A stretch of DNA of 64,000 nucleotides. Origin: Chloracidobacterium sp. (GTDB lineage: Bacteria > Acidobacteriota > Blastocatellia > Pyrinomonadales > Pyrinomonadaceae). Position 1 is the stretch's first letter, and the number at the start of each line of letters is the position of its first letter. The position numbers and the translations under genes are program-made. The notes beneath the pieces were generated by a model. That model had not been told where the DNA came from. It saw only the letters and a program-made list of their open reading frames with translations, and did no database searches. The stretch spans positions 3,908,001-3,972,000 of the forward strand of contig JADJTD010000001.1 of the NCBI GenBank assembly GCA_016711345.1, in the 5' to 3' direction. This document shows positions 34,173 through 43,520 of this stretch, one piece after another.

Positions 34173-35192
34173 ATGGTTTTTCGAAAGGCGCCTTTACTCT
34201 TCTTTATTTTCATTATCACAACTCTCTCAGCCGTGGCACAGGACGACGATCCAATACGCGTCGATTCGTCTATTGTCAGACTTAATGTCGGTGTCGTTGA
34301 CCAAAAAGGACGGCCTATCACCAATCTGGATATAAATAACTTCGAGTTATTAGAGGATGGAGTAAAGCAGGAAATTACTCGGTTTGAGCCCAGCGCAGCT
34401 CCATTTAGTGTTGTGATAATTCTGGATATGAGCGGTTCAACGATCAGTTTTAGGCAAACGATCAGAATGTCCGCCTCTCGATTTATCGACGCACTATCAC
34501 CAAATGATCGTGTGGCCGTGGTTGAATTCTACACATCAACAACGAAGGGTTCCGACCGAAAACCAAAGATCAATCTTCTAAATGACTTTACGACAAGCCG
34601 CTCGTCAATCCTCAATTCCATAAATGTCGCAAATGGTGATGGAAAATCGCCGGTGTACGAAGCTATCAATTTCGCTCTCGATAAGCTGTCGAAAGAAAAA
34701 ACCAGACGAAAGGCCGTCATTGTTTTAACTGATGGGGTCGATACAGCAGCCAAAGACAGCGACCTCAAACTTCTCGGACTTGTTAAGGACGACCAGATTG
34801 CGACCGCGATCAACATTGAGACAAATGAAGTCCTGAATCAACTTCTAAGTCGTTCAGATGCTCAGGGAGTGACTATTTATCCGATGGCACTTCCTACCGG
34901 CGATCCGGCAAAGCTTCCGGACCCCACCCCACGTCTGTTCGCAATATACAAAGCAGCGAGAGATCGTATGCAGCTCATAGCCAATCGTACCGGCGGCACA
35001 CTCAACGTCATAAACAGGCTTGAGGAAATGGGACGTCTCTACGCGCAAGTCGCAGCCGATCTGCGGACGCTCTACACAATCGAATACCAACCTACAAACA
35101 CAAAACGCGACGGAAAATGGAGGGCTATCACGCTCACAATAAAAGATTCGAGCCTTATTTCCCGCACACGGCCCGGCTATTTTCCGAAATAA
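34173..35192 (+). CDS. Secreted VWFA-domain protein (Acidobacteria type)
   Basis: 339 residues from the ATG at 34173, which begins a signal peptide (MVFRKAPLLFFIFIITTLSA, cleavage near VAQ). A short N-terminal domain (VRLNVGVVDQKGRPITNL ... FELLEDGVKQEITRF) precedes the von Willebrand A domain with the MIDAS motif DMSGS (D85) and VIVLTDGVD. The closing LYTIEYQPTN ... RPGYFPK is typical of the VWFA-related family described from Acidobacteria. It probably binds a protein partner through Mg2+. The gene stands alone, divergent from the kinase operon. Confidence 0.9.
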   Translation: MVFRKAPLLFFIFIITTLSAVAQDDDPIRVDSSIVRLNVGVVDQKGRPITNLDINNFELLEDGVKQEITRFEPSAAPFSVVIILDMSGSTISFRQTIRMSASRFIDALSPNDRVAVVEFYTSTTKGSDRKPKINLLNDFTTSRSSILNSINVANGDGKSPVYEAINFALDKLSKEKTRRKAVIVLTDGVDTAAKDSDLKLLGLVKDDQIATAINIETNEVLNQLLSRSDAQGVTIYPMALPTGDPAKLPDPTPRLFAIYKAARDRMQLIANRTGGTLNVINRLEEMGRLYAQVAADLRTLYTIEYQPTNTKRDGKWRAITLTIKDSSLISRTRPGYFPK

Positions 35193-35240
35193 ACGAACGG
35201 GCCTACACGATTATTGCTCACACTGTTATCTGGTCAAGGC

Positions 35241-35269
35241 TTGACTCTTTCGCGATTGGTTTGTAGTCT
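35241..35269 (+). promoter_or_regulatory. Promoter of tRNA-Arg
   Basis: TTGACT at 35241-35246 and TAGTCT at 35264-35269, with a 17-nt spacer. Start of transcription is expected near 35276, just before the tRNA. Confidence 0.65.
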
Positions 35270-35284
35270 AACAATTCGCCTTGT

Positions 35285-35361
35285 GCACCCGTAGCTCAGC
35301 TGGATAGAGTACTTGACTACGAATCAAGGGGTCGCATGTTCGAATCATGCCGGGTGTACCA
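35285..35361 (+). tRNA. tRNA-Arg (anticodon ACG)
   Basis: 77 nt including encoded CCA. Acceptor stem GCACCCG/CGGGTGT, D arm with AGCTCAGCTGGATAGAGT, and anticodon stem CTTGA/TCAAG around CTACGAA, so the anticodon is ACG (read as ICG after deamination). The T arm is GCATG-TTCGAAT-CATGC. All arms pair. Confidence 0.97.
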
Positions 35362-35376
35362 TCTATTCAAAATAAC

Positions 35377-35413
35377 AAAGCGGGCAAGAATAAACTGTAT
35401 TCTCGCCCGCTTT
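35377..35413. terminator. Strong hairpin terminator after tRNA-Arg
   Basis: A 16-bp stem with one mismatch (AAAGCGGGCAAGAATA / TATTCTCGCCCGCTTT) around a five-base loop, flanked by T-rich sequence to the right and A-rich to the left. It can end the tRNA transcript and, from the other strand, the cohesin-protein transcript. Confidence 0.9.
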
Positions 35414-35454
35414 ATTTGTTTAGTAAAACGGCATTTGCAATGCCGTTTTTGCAT

Positions 35455-38400
35455 TTAGTCTATTATCAACACTTGCCCATCAAATGCCGTCGACATTGGG
35501 TAACCGTCGTTGAATAGAAGACGTTCCCAAGTCAGCGGCGAGATCGAACCCGGTGCACCAACGGCGTTGAATCTGAGATTCAGAAGCAGTCCGTTGCCAT
35601 TTATTGGCATCGCTCCATACAACGCAACTCTCAAAATGCCAGGTTCTCTTGCATTAGCAACAGCAGTGAGGCCGCGGCTAACTGTTCCTGCAACACCGAC
35701 AGGATCCGCCTGAGGCTGTATTACTGAAGGATCATACCTTAAGACAAACTCATAGGAAACTATTCCCTTCTCTGCGGTTCCATCTACGCTTACTGGTACG
35801 ATCACTTCTTTCCCAGTCGGTGTTGTCATGTGCGGCAGGTTTACGGCTGTCGCACGCTCAGGCCCAATTCTGCGGTTGATCGGCCTCGGCCCGCTGTTTG
35901 TCCAATTGCCGGAAACGTCCCCCATCAGCAATCCGGTGTAATCTTGACCGGCAAAGTTGCTTATGGTCGGATATGTTCGGCTCGTGGGCGTAACGCCCGG
36001 TGGGAATGGAATATTTGCAATAGTGTAAAACTTCCATGTTCCCGTTTGTCCGAAAGGCGGACTTGCAGTGGAATAGCGAGCGATCTGTGCTGCGTCAAAT
36101 GATTGAATAAGACCGTTTCCACTAACATCAGCCACGACCAAAGCATTCCCGGACAAGAGATTAGTACCGGTGACGTGCGCAATAACGCGAGCGGCGTCGA
36201 AAGAGTTTATTGCCGTGTCGAAAGCGAATGGCTTGGACGGTGTAACCGTGTAAGGCCCAGGCCCAAATACGTTAAGCAAATATTCGCCCTCACCCGGTCC
36301 CGGAGCTCCGGTTGTCGTAATGACATTGGGCGAACCGACAGCCGTCATAGTTACATTCGAAACGTAACGAGGTGTCGGAGCACCTGCCGCGTTGCCATAT
36401 GTAATGGTGCCGGTGATGCTGAACGGTGAGCAGGCACCAAGGCGGATCGAACTATTGTTCGAGCCATCATTTGCCGTGGCAAAGTCCTGGATACCGTCTC
36501 CATTAAAATCGCCGATAGCAACTGACAGAGGGGTAGCTCCGCCGAGAGTGACTTCAGCGGTTGGCGGCAAGGTAAATCCAGCACTGCCGTCTCCGAAACG
36601 AATTGAGACGGTAGATGCGGTAGAACTAGCCGATGCAAAGTCTTGCTTGCCGTCGTTGTTGAAATCACCGATAGCGATAGTCTGAGGAGCGGCTCCAACC
36701 GTAATCTCCGGCACCGCTGGTGAAGTAAATCCGCCGCTGCCGTTGCCTAACCGGATCGATACGTTGCTAGTGTCTAAGTTTGCCGTTGCAAAATCCTGAA
36801 TACCATCGACATTAAAGTCGCCGATCACGATTGAGCGGGGCTTGTTACCGGCGCCAAGAGAAATTTCCGGCACTACAGGCAACGTGAAACCTCCAAGACC
36901 GTCTCCCAGTCGGACGGAGACATTTGCCGAAGTGGCATTTGCAGTAGCAAAGTCCTGCTTCCCGTCGCCGTTGAAATCTGCAATAACTACTGCACGAGGA
37001 CTGCCATCGAGATCGACGGATGGTGAAGGGGGAGAGGTGAATCCACCAATTCCGTCACCTAAACGGATCGAGACGTTGGCGGACGCCGAATTAGCAGTTA
37101 CAAAGTCGTTTATGCCGTCATTGTTAAAGTCCCCTATCGCCATATGATAAGGGCCCTTGTCTACAGAAACTTCCGGAGAAGCGGGCAAAGTAAATCCTCC
37201 GCTGCCATCTCCCAAACGTATTGAGACAAAGCCCAATGCAAAACCCGTCGTTGCAAAATCCTGCAAGCCGTCGCCGTTAAAATCTCCGACTGCTACCGAC
37301 CTTGGGAAAGCTCCGACGGAAACTTCCGGCACGGCCGGCGAAGTAAATCCGCCTATGCCGTCGCCCAATCTGATCGAAACGTTCGACGAAGTAAAATTCG
37401 CGGTTGCAATGTCCTGAATGGCATCACCATTGAAATCTCCAATAGCTATCGAACGCGGTAAACTTCCAACTCCGATCTCGGGTACGGCAGGTGATGTTTG
37501 TCCCGGAATTCCGTAGCAAAAAGAACCGTTTGTGACGGTAAGCGCAAATGTTGTTTGCGTCGTACCGCCGGGGCCGAGTGCCGTAACAACAACCGTGTAT
37601 GTCCCGGGAGAGATATTTGCGTGATGAGCATTGGTCACACGAATAACGCCCGTTAACGGGTCGGCAGTTAGTTCTCCGATAAAGTTGGTGCCCGTCGAAA
37701 CGCTTATGCTGTCCGTCATTGTCGGAGGAGCATCAGGCGTTACAGTAATATTGTCGCTCAGAGGAACGCTCGTCGCCGGATATATGCCAAGCGTCGGAAG
37801 AGGCGTGCCAGTTGGGCTAGCCGATGGTGTGTTCGTGGCCGTGTTGGTAGAGGTGCTTGTCGGAGTATTTGTCGACGTATTTGTCGGAGTAGGCGTAAAC
37901 GTTGCGGTTGAAGTTGACGTCGCCGATGCAGTTGCAGTCGGTGTCGGACCCTCGACGGTAAAATTTCCGTTCGAAGGAACCGCTTCCGGATCACCTTCGT
38001 TGAACGAAAATCCTGGATGAAAGATGGTGTTTGGATCGGTATAGTCTGCAAAGGACAACGCCGTGGTTTGTCCGGACCCACCGACAACATTAAACCTAAG
38101 ATTTATCAAAGTTCCTGCTCCGCTTAGATTTGAAGCCTGAAAAGCAGTAATTATCAGATGCCCGGGAAAATTAGGATTGGGCGTCACTGTCATCGTGTTA
38201 CTTAATGTTCCGGCAATGTCGTATGGCGGCGAGGCGGGCGTCAGTACCGTCGGATTGAAGTCCACGTTAAAGTCATAAGAAATTACACCCAGTCCAGTTA
38301 AGTCGCCTGTCGTTACGGGAATGACAATAAGCGAGCCCGGCGAAGCGCTGGCTGTGGGCATCGAGACCGGAACCTGCACTAGTCCCCGCAAAGGTTTGTT

Positions 38401-38604
38401 TTTGGGATCAGTTGCGGAATCAGAAGCTTGCCCATTCAAAAGAACAGGGACATTCTGTAAACCCAAGAACTCGCTGACCTGATAAACGAAACCCGATTGC
38501 AAATTGTCAGTCGATCTTGCCGACGTGGTTAGTTTCGAGCCAAAAAATATAGCAAAAATGGCCAGAAAAATGACAAACGAATAGTGTATTTTTCCAATTT
38601 TCAT
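35455..38604 (-). CDS. Secreted FG-GAP propeller protein with cohesin-like and dockerin-like domains
   Basis: 1049 residues. A signal peptide (HYSFVIFLAIFAIFFGS) is followed by a first cohesin-like domain (about 80-215, VPVSMPTASASPGSLIVIP to FNEGDPEAVPSNGNFTVEG), a Thr/Pro/Ser linker (about 218-275) and an Ig/cadherin-like domain. Seven FG-GAP repeats of about 51 residues follow (about 365-730, each with IAIGDFNGDGxxDFATAN), which should close as a seven-bladed calcium-binding propeller. The end is CnaB-like, dockerin-like (INSFDAARVIAHV ... IQSFDAAQIA) and a second cohesin-like domain. The last 330 residues or so align with the beta-helix protein at 25525-28134. A GGAG site precedes the ATG. 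Confidence 0.9.
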   Translation of the reverse strand: MKIGKIHYSFVIFLAIFAIFFGSKLTTSARSTDNLQSGFVYQVSEFLGLQNVPVLLNGQASDSATDPKNKPLRGLVQVPVSMPTASASPGSLIVIPVTTGDLTGLGVISYDFNVDFNPTVLTPASPPYDIAGTLSNTMTVTPNPNFPGHLIITAFQASNLSGAGTLINLRFNVVGGSGQTTALSFADYTDPNTIFHPGFSFNEGDPEAVPSNGNFTVEGPTPTATASATSTSTATFTPTPTNTSTNTPTSTSTNTATNTPSASPTGTPLPTLGIYPATSVPLSDNITVTPDAPPTMTDSISVSTGTNFIGELTADPLTGVIRVTNAHHANISPGTYTVVVTALGPGGTTQTTFALTVTNGSFCYGIPGQTSPAVPEIGVGSLPRSIAIGDFNGDAIQDIATANFTSSNVSIRLGDGIGGFTSPAVPEVSVGAFPRSVAVGDFNGDGLQDFATTGFALGFVSIRLGDGSGGFTLPASPEVSVDKGPYHMAIGDFNNDGINDFVTANSASANVSIRLGDGIGGFTSPPSPSVDLDGSPRAVVIADFNGDGKQDFATANATSANVSVRLGDGLGGFTLPVVPEISLGAGNKPRSIVIGDFNVDGIQDFATANLDTSNVSIRLGNGSGGFTSPAVPEITVGAAPQTIAIGDFNNDGKQDFASASSTASTVSIRFGDGSAGFTLPPTAEVTLGGATPLSVAIGDFNGDGIQDFATANDGSNNSSIRLGACSPFSITGTITYGNAAGAPTPRYVSNVTMTAVGSPNVITTTGAPGPGEGEYLLNVFGPGPYTVTPSKPFAFDTAINSFDAARVIAHVTGTNLLSGNALVVADVSGNGLIQSFDAAQIARYSTASPPFGQTGTWKFYTIANIPFPPGVTPTSRTYPTISNFAGQDYTGLLMGDVSGNWTNSGPRPINRRIGPERATAVNLPHMTTPTGKEVIVPVSVDGTAEKGIVSYEFVLRYDPSVIQPQADPVGVAGTVSRGLTAVANAREPGILRVALYGAMPINGNGLLLNLRFNAVGAPGSISPLTWERLLFNDGYPMSTAFDGQVLIID

Positions 38605-38889
38605 CTTCTATCTCCGGTAAGTGTGTAAACCTAAGTTTACTTAAACGATCACAGGGTTAACGTCAACCGAAAGGCTCGGCACGTACTTCACCAACTTGAA
38701 CTACGTGGATTAACCAAAAAAGCTTGATTTGGAGTAGCATACGCCTGAAGATTGATTTATTCAAGCAACCGGTAAAGGAAAGACATTAAATTCGTGTTAA
38801 GAATCCCGTTCTTCCAGCATCCATCTATCGGCCTTACTCAAATAAATACTAGAAGCGTTATTCAATCGTAGGAGACGGGATATCGAAAA

Positions 38890-40233
38890 CTATTTAATAC
38901 CCAAATTGCGCATTCGGCGATAGAGGTGGCTGCGGTCGACGCCCATTTCTTCGGCGGCTTTGGCGACGTTGCCTTCGAACTCGGCGAGCTTGTGTTGGAT
39001 GAATTCACGTTGGTAAGCGTCGGTCGCGTCCTTGAAAGTCGGAAAGCGAAAGCTTGACGCAGGAATTCCATCGGCGGCTTCCATTTTGGGTAGATCATCG
39101 GCGGTGATCGTTTGTTTGGCGTTCATAATCACGATGCGTTCGATGGTGTTTTTTAGCTCACGAACGTTGCCGAACCAGTCGTTATTTTGCAAAGCATCTA
39201 TCGCGTCTTCGGTAAACTCTTTCGCTGGTTTGCCATAATCACTGGAGAAACGCTGATTGAAATGGTCTGTTAGCGCGGCTATGTCTTCGCGGCGTTCGCG
39301 AAGCGGCGGCACTTGAAACGGAATGACGTTAAGCCTGTAAAAAAGATCGGACCGGAAATGACCATTCTCGATCAGGCTGTCGAGCGGCTTGTTCGTCGCC
39401 GACACGACTCGAACATCGACCGAAACAGGGGTGTTGCTGCCAACCGGCTCGAATCGCTGTTCTTCTAAAACACGCAGCATTTTTGCCTGAACTCGCGGGG
39501 ACATATCTGCGATCTCGTCGAGAAAGAGCGTAGCTCCATCCGCAACTTCAAACTTCCCTTTCTTTGATTTTGTGGCTCCGGAAAACGCGCCTTTCGCGTG
39601 GCCGAAAAGCTCGGACTCAACAAGCTCTTCGGGAATCGCAGCGGAATTGATCTCAACGAACGGAGCGTTCTTGCGTTTTGACTGAGCGTGGATCGCTCGG
39701 GCGACGAGTTCCTTGCCTGTGCCACTTTCGCCCGAGATAAGCACGCGGCCGTCGGTCGGAGCGACGATGGCGATCTGCTTGCGAAGCGCACGCATTGCGA
39801 CCGATTCGCCGACCATCACATACTGCTCGGCAAGCTCTGATTGCAATTGCGCGTTCGCGATCTCAAGCTGGCGTTGGCGAACCGCATTTTTAACCGTGAG
39901 GATAGTGCGTTCGAGGCTTAAAGGCTTTTCAATGAAATCAAAGGCACCAAGTTTGGTCGAGCGAACAGCGGTCTCGATGTTGCCATGGCCCGAGATCATC
40001 ACGACTGCCGCATCCGTTGATTCTTCTTTTAGTTTCGCGAGCGTTTCAAGACCGTCGATGCCGTCACCAAGCCAGATGTCGAGCAGAATACATACAAAAT
40101 CGCCGCCTCGAGCGGCGTCAAGGCATTCCTCGCCGGTCGCAACTGTTGAAACGTAAAACCCTTCGTCCTCAAGCACACCTCGTAGCGTGTCGCGGATTCC
40201 GGGTTCGTCGTCAACTATGAGAATCGAGTTCAT
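38890..40233 (-). CDS. Sigma-54-dependent response regulator, NtrX-like
   Basis: 447 residues. Receiver domain (1-120) with D8/D9 and phospho-acceptor D52 (LLDIWLG). AAA+ domain (about 140-375) with Walker A GESGTGKE, GAFSGATKSKKGKFE as the sigma-54 contact loop, Walker B LFLDEI and the R-finger region. Fis-type helix-turn-helix at the end (GNVAKAAEEMGVDRSHLYRRM). The contact loop reads GAFSGA, not the usual GAFTGA, a conservative change. Its ATG overlaps the upstream stop as ATGA. With the kinase two genes upstream it forms an NtrY/NtrX-type system. Confidence 0.93.
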   Translation of the reverse strand: MNSILIVDDEPGIRDTLRGVLEDEGFYVSTVATGEECLDAARGGDFVCILLDIWLGDGIDGLETLAKLKEESTDAAVVMISGHGNIETAVRSTKLGAFDFIEKPLSLERTILTVKNAVRQRQLEIANAQLQSELAEQYVMVGESVAMRALRKQIAIVAPTDGRVLISGESGTGKELVARAIHAQSKRKNAPFVEINSAAIPEELVESELFGHAKGAFSGATKSKKGKFEVADGATLFLDEIADMSPRVQAKMLRVLEEQRFEPVGSNTPVSVDVRVVSATNKPLDSLIENGHFRSDLFYRLNVIPFQVPPLRERREDIAALTDHFNQRFSSDYGKPAKEFTEDAIDALQNNDWFGNVRELKNTIERIVIMNAKQTITADDLPKMEAADGIPASSFRFPTFKDATDAYQREFIQHKLAEFEGNVAKAAEEMGVDRSHLYRRMRNLGIK

Positions 40234-40718
40234 ATGAGTCTTCGCTGCTTAAAAACGTAGGCTAAAGTTGATAAGAAGCGCACCAAACTTAATATCATAA
40301 AAAAGCAGCCGACGATAGTGATTGAATTTAGGGAAAAGGTTGCGTCATAAAGACCAAAACAAATTCCTTGGTCGTTACAGTGATGTACCGGAATCGAAGG
40401 AATACTACGCAAGATGTATCCGCAAATTGCTATTGCTAAAAGTAGCCAGCTTAAGGCAATCCAAATATACGCATCTGTCTTAAAAACTACCAGCATTACA
40501 ATACGAAACAGTGCGAGGATTCCCACCAAGCCTGCCAGAACAATCAAAACCTGTTGTCGATATACTACTGAGTTTTCGATTTCCCCTTCATATAAAAGAA
40601 TGGCTCCGAAAATTCTGCTGATATCATCCGCAACGGCTGGGATTAACAGTGAAGCCCCCAAAATTCCAAAAATGCGCGTCTGCCGCATCGTAGTTTTGTA
40701 GCGATCAATCGACCTCAT
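40230..40718 (-). CDS. Small four-helix membrane protein coupled to NtrYX-like genes
   Basis: About 162 residues from the ATG at 40718 (MRSIDRYKTTMRQTRIFGIL), which overlaps the last 14 nt of the kinase gene. Its stop overlaps the ATG of the regulator gene by ATGA. Four hydrophobic segments are visible (about 11-27, 60-75, 82-104, 133-155). Between helices 3 and 4 lies a likely exposed loop with His and two Cys (IPVHHCNDQGICFG). I recognise no family. Tight coupling on both sides suggests that it acts with this two-component system, perhaps as a sensor accessory. Confidence 0.75.
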   Translation of the reverse strand: MRSIDRYKTTMRQTRIFGILGASLLIPAVADDISRIFGAILLYEGEIENSVVYRQQVLIVLAGLVGILALFRIVMLVVFKTDAYIWIALSWLLLAIAICGYILRSIPSIPVHHCNDQGICFGLYDATFSLNSITIVGCFFMILSLVRFLSTLAYVFKQRRLI

Positions 40719-42543
40719 TTTTATCCGTTTGAGTTGGTAACTCGATGATAAACTTCGCACCCTTCGGCTGATTGGCTACAGCCTTGATGCGTCCATGATG
40801 TTCCGAAATTATCCGATTCACGATAGCTAAGCCAAGTCCGGTGCCACGCCCTTTTGTCGAGAAATATGGCTGAAACAGCTTTTGCAGATCAGCCGGTGCG
40901 ATGCCTTTTCCATTATCGGAAACTTCGGCTACTATCAGATCGCGTGCTGTGTCGTGCCGCGTCGTTATCCAAATTGTTCGCTCAGGTGTCGCGCTTTCAA
41001 AGGCCTCGACGGCGTTTCCGATAAGGTTAACAAAAACGCTCTTCATTTGCTCGGCGTCGATATAGACTTGCGGCAGATCGGAGACAAGCGCGGTTTCGAT
41101 CTCGACATTTTCCATTGACGAGTCAAAAACCATTATCGCCTGATCGATCACAGCGTTAAGATCGCCGTTTTCAAGTTTCGTATCGGGCAGACGAGCAAAA
41201 CGCGAAAACTCGTCAACCATCGTCTTGAGCGAAGTGACCTCGCGAAGGATCGTCTCCGTGCTCTCGTGGACGACATCTCCGATCGGACCTTTATCGTTGA
41301 TGCGTTTGCCGAGGCCGTTGTCAGTGTGGCCGGACTTTGTAAAACGTTTTGCAATGCGCTCGGCAGACAACTGTATCGGCGTCAGCGGATTTTTTATCTC
41401 ATGTGCCATGCGACGAGCAACTTCCTGCCATGCCGAAGCTCGCTGAGCCGAGATCAATTCCGAAAGGTCCTCGATCACAAGAACAACGCCATCGTCCGAA
41501 GGCAGCTTTGTCGCCGTGATCGCTACCGTAAGTTCATTTTCCGGCGTAGAGTCATAGTTCAAACTTTCGCCCTTGAGCGTCGTCTGATCCGAAGCATGAC
41601 CAACGCGGCGTGCCCTGCCGACCAACCTTTTGAAAATATCGCGACTATCTTCGCTGACGAGATCGTCGAGTTCGACGCCCGCAAAATCAGCTCCATCGAG
41701 CCGCAAAATATTCGCTGCCGCACGATTTATCGTACTAACGCGGTCGACGGCATCAAACGACACAACACCGGTCGGCAGAGTTTCGAGCAGTGTCTCAATG
41801 TATTTGCGACGTTCGCCCAATTCCACTGAGTTCGATTCGAGCTTGGCCGACATATCGTTGAAAGTCGTAACAAGCAGAGCGAGTTCGTCCTCGGCAAAAA
41901 CATCGACGCGATGGCCAAAGTTTCCTGCGGCTATCTCACTCGCTCCTTCGGCAAGGGCTTTGATCGGCGTGGTCAATCCGCGTGCAACATAAAACGCGAT
42001 CCACGACGAAGCAAACATCAGCAAAAAGGTCAGCACTCCTAAGGTCAACAAGGCGATACGGCGAATGGTCTGCTGCTCGCGTCCAAGGCGTTCGAGTTCC
42101 GCAAGCGAGTTATTGACCGACTGCTGTTCGAGATTTCGGGCTTGTTGAATAACGCTTTGCGGTATCTGCGAGAACCAGCGGTCAAGCGCCCGGTTTAGAA
42201 AAAGATAAGAGAACGACGCCATCGCAAGTATCGGCAGCAAGCTGACCGCAGCAAAATAAATAAACAGCCGCGTCTTGATCTGTGCGCCGAGTTCAAACGT
42301 GCGCCGCTCACGAACAAGCTTGATAATGCTTCGCAAAAATATGAAGCCAAAGATGACGAACGCAATAAAATTCAGCGACGACAACGCATACAGCAGTATC
42401 AGATCGCTGGACGAATCAATAGTGAATTCCTTCCACAGATTCGTCGATTGCAGGATGATGAGCGTCGCCAGAGACACGACCATCAGTGTGCCGACGACCC
42501 ACGGCGTCTTGCGTCGCTTTACCTTTGGAATCTCTCTTTCCAC
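40705..42543 (-). CDS. NtrY-like membrane sensor histidine kinase
   Basis: About 612 residues from the GTG at 42543 (VEREIPKVKRRKTPWVVG); a TTG farther upstream would overlap the divergent protease gene and encode a Cys/Arg-rich leader foreign to the family. Four transmembrane helices: TPWVVGTLMVVSLATLIIL, LILLYALSSLNFIAFVIFGFI, LFIYFAAVSLLPILAMASF and IALLTLGVLTFLLMFASSW. HAMP (RGLTTPIKALAEGASEI), PAS, H-box (RMAHEIKNPLTPIQLSAERI) and an HATPase end with DNGKGI and GRGTGLGLAIV follow. The H-box wording is typical of NtrY. It should phosphorylate the regulator at 38890-40233. Confidence 0.92.
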   Translation of the reverse strand: MEREIPKVKRRKTPWVVGTLMVVSLATLIILQSTNLWKEFTIDSSSDLILLYALSSLNFIAFVIFGFIFLRSIIKLVRERRTFELGAQIKTRLFIYFAAVSLLPILAMASFSYLFLNRALDRWFSQIPQSVIQQARNLEQQSVNNSLAELERLGREQQTIRRIALLTLGVLTFLLMFASSWIAFYVARGLTTPIKALAEGASEIAAGNFGHRVDVFAEDELALLVTTFNDMSAKLESNSVELGERRKYIETLLETLPTGVVSFDAVDRVSTINRAAANILRLDGADFAGVELDDLVSEDSRDIFKRLVGRARRVGHASDQTTLKGESLNYDSTPENELTVAITATKLPSDDGVVLVIEDLSELISAQRASAWQEVARRMAHEIKNPLTPIQLSAERIAKRFTKSGHTDNGLGKRINDKGPIGDVVHESTETILREVTSLKTMVDEFSRFARLPDTKLENGDLNAVIDQAIMVFDSSMENVEIETALVSDLPQVYIDAEQMKSVFVNLIGNAVEAFESATPERTIWITTRHDTARDLIVAEVSDNGKGIAPADLQKLFQPYFSTKGRGTGLGLAIVNRIISEHHGRIKAVANQPKGAKFIIELPTQTDKNEVD

Positions 42544-42617
42544 GAGTGCAAGTTTAACACGCCAGTCATCAGTGCGGTAGAATCTGTGGTGCCGAAGCCC
42601 GTGCTGATCGAAGTCAC

Positions 42618-43520
42618 ATGAATACGATACTGTTCGACAATTCACACAAACTCCGCAGCGGCTGGCGGGCGGCGATCTTTTTGTTTGTATTCGCGTTTGC
42701 CGCAACTTTGTTCGGACTGATCGCCAGTTCTGCGTTAAATGCGAACGAGCACGACACGTCGCAACCCTCGAATATTTCTTTCACCGTCAACGCAATCGTA
42801 ACGCTCCTTTCCGCACTTCTTGCCGGTTGGCTGTGCGGTAGATTGCTTGAGCAACTTCCCTTCAGTGCATTGGGTGCGGCGTTTACCAAAGGCTGGTTGA
42901 AGCATCTGCTGCTCGGTATATTGATCGGCGCCGTTACACTTGGTTTCGCTGTCCTGATTGCGTTTGGCGCAGGTGGTGAGCGGTTTACATTCAATCCTGC
43001 AAGCGGAGTTTTTTACTCGCTTGTAATTTCGTTTATTGTTTTCGCCGCAGGCGCTGCTTGGGAAGAGGCTCTCTTCCGCGGTTACGTTCTCCAAACCTTC
43101 GCACGGTCGGATCTCGCTTGGCTGGCTATTCTGTTGACGTCGATCATTTTTGGCCTCGGTCACTTTCGGAACCCAAACGCCACCGTCATCTCGACCGCGA
43201 ACACCATCCTCGCCGGCATCTGGTTCAGCGTAGCTTACCTAAAAACGCGTGATCTGTGGTTAGTTTGGGGAATGCATCTGATGTGGAACTGGATGCAAGG
43301 CTCAGTTTTTGGCATCGAAGTGAGCGGCCTGACAGATCTCACGACCAACCCGTTGCTAAAAGAGATAGACACCGGCCCAACCTGGCTCACCGGCACAACC
43401 TACGGCCTCGAAGGCGGCATCGCGTGCACAGGTGCGATCCTGCTTTCGATGGCCGTTATCCATATTCTGCCAATTTCTACCACAGAGAACACAGAGATCA
43501 CTGAGTTAAGAAGCCAATAG
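42618..43520 (+). CDS. CPBP-family intramembrane metalloprotease (Rce1-like)
   Basis: 300 residues with about eight hydrophobic helices. The CPBP/Abi motifs are EEALFRGYVL (catalytic Glu pair and Arg), FGLGHFRNPN (motif with His) and WGMHLMWNWMQG. Members are CAAX-type proteases or similar, and some are involved in bacteriocin self-immunity; the substrate here is unknown. The last 14 residues or so (TTENTEITELRSQ) are encoded by an arm of a dispersed inverted repeat, so the natural C-terminus was probably near HILPIS. Divergent from the kinase gene. Confidence 0.9.
   Translation: MNTILFDNSHKLRSGWRAAIFLFVFAFAATLFGLIASSALNANEHDTSQPSNISFTVNAIVTLLSALLAGWLCGRLLEQLPFSALGAAFTKGWLKHLLLGILIGAVTLGFAVLIAFGAGGERFTFNPASGVFYSLVISFIVFAAGAAWEEALFRGYVLQTFARSDLAWLAILLTSIIFGLGHFRNPNATVISTANTILAGIWFSVAYLKTRDLWLVWGMHLMWNWMQGSVFGIEVSGLTDLTTNPLLKEIDTGPTWLTGTTYGLEGGIACTGAILLSMAVIHILPISTTENTEITELRSQ

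Noticed and set aside
36430..37520. DNA-level tandem array of about 153 nt
   Set aside because: It is explained by the seven FG-GAP repeats of the encoded propeller protein.
42544..42705. N-terminal extension of the NtrY-like kinase to a TTG at 42705
   Set aside because: It would overlap the divergent protease gene and add a Cys/Arg/His-rich segment atypical of these kinases; the GTG at 42543 is preferred.
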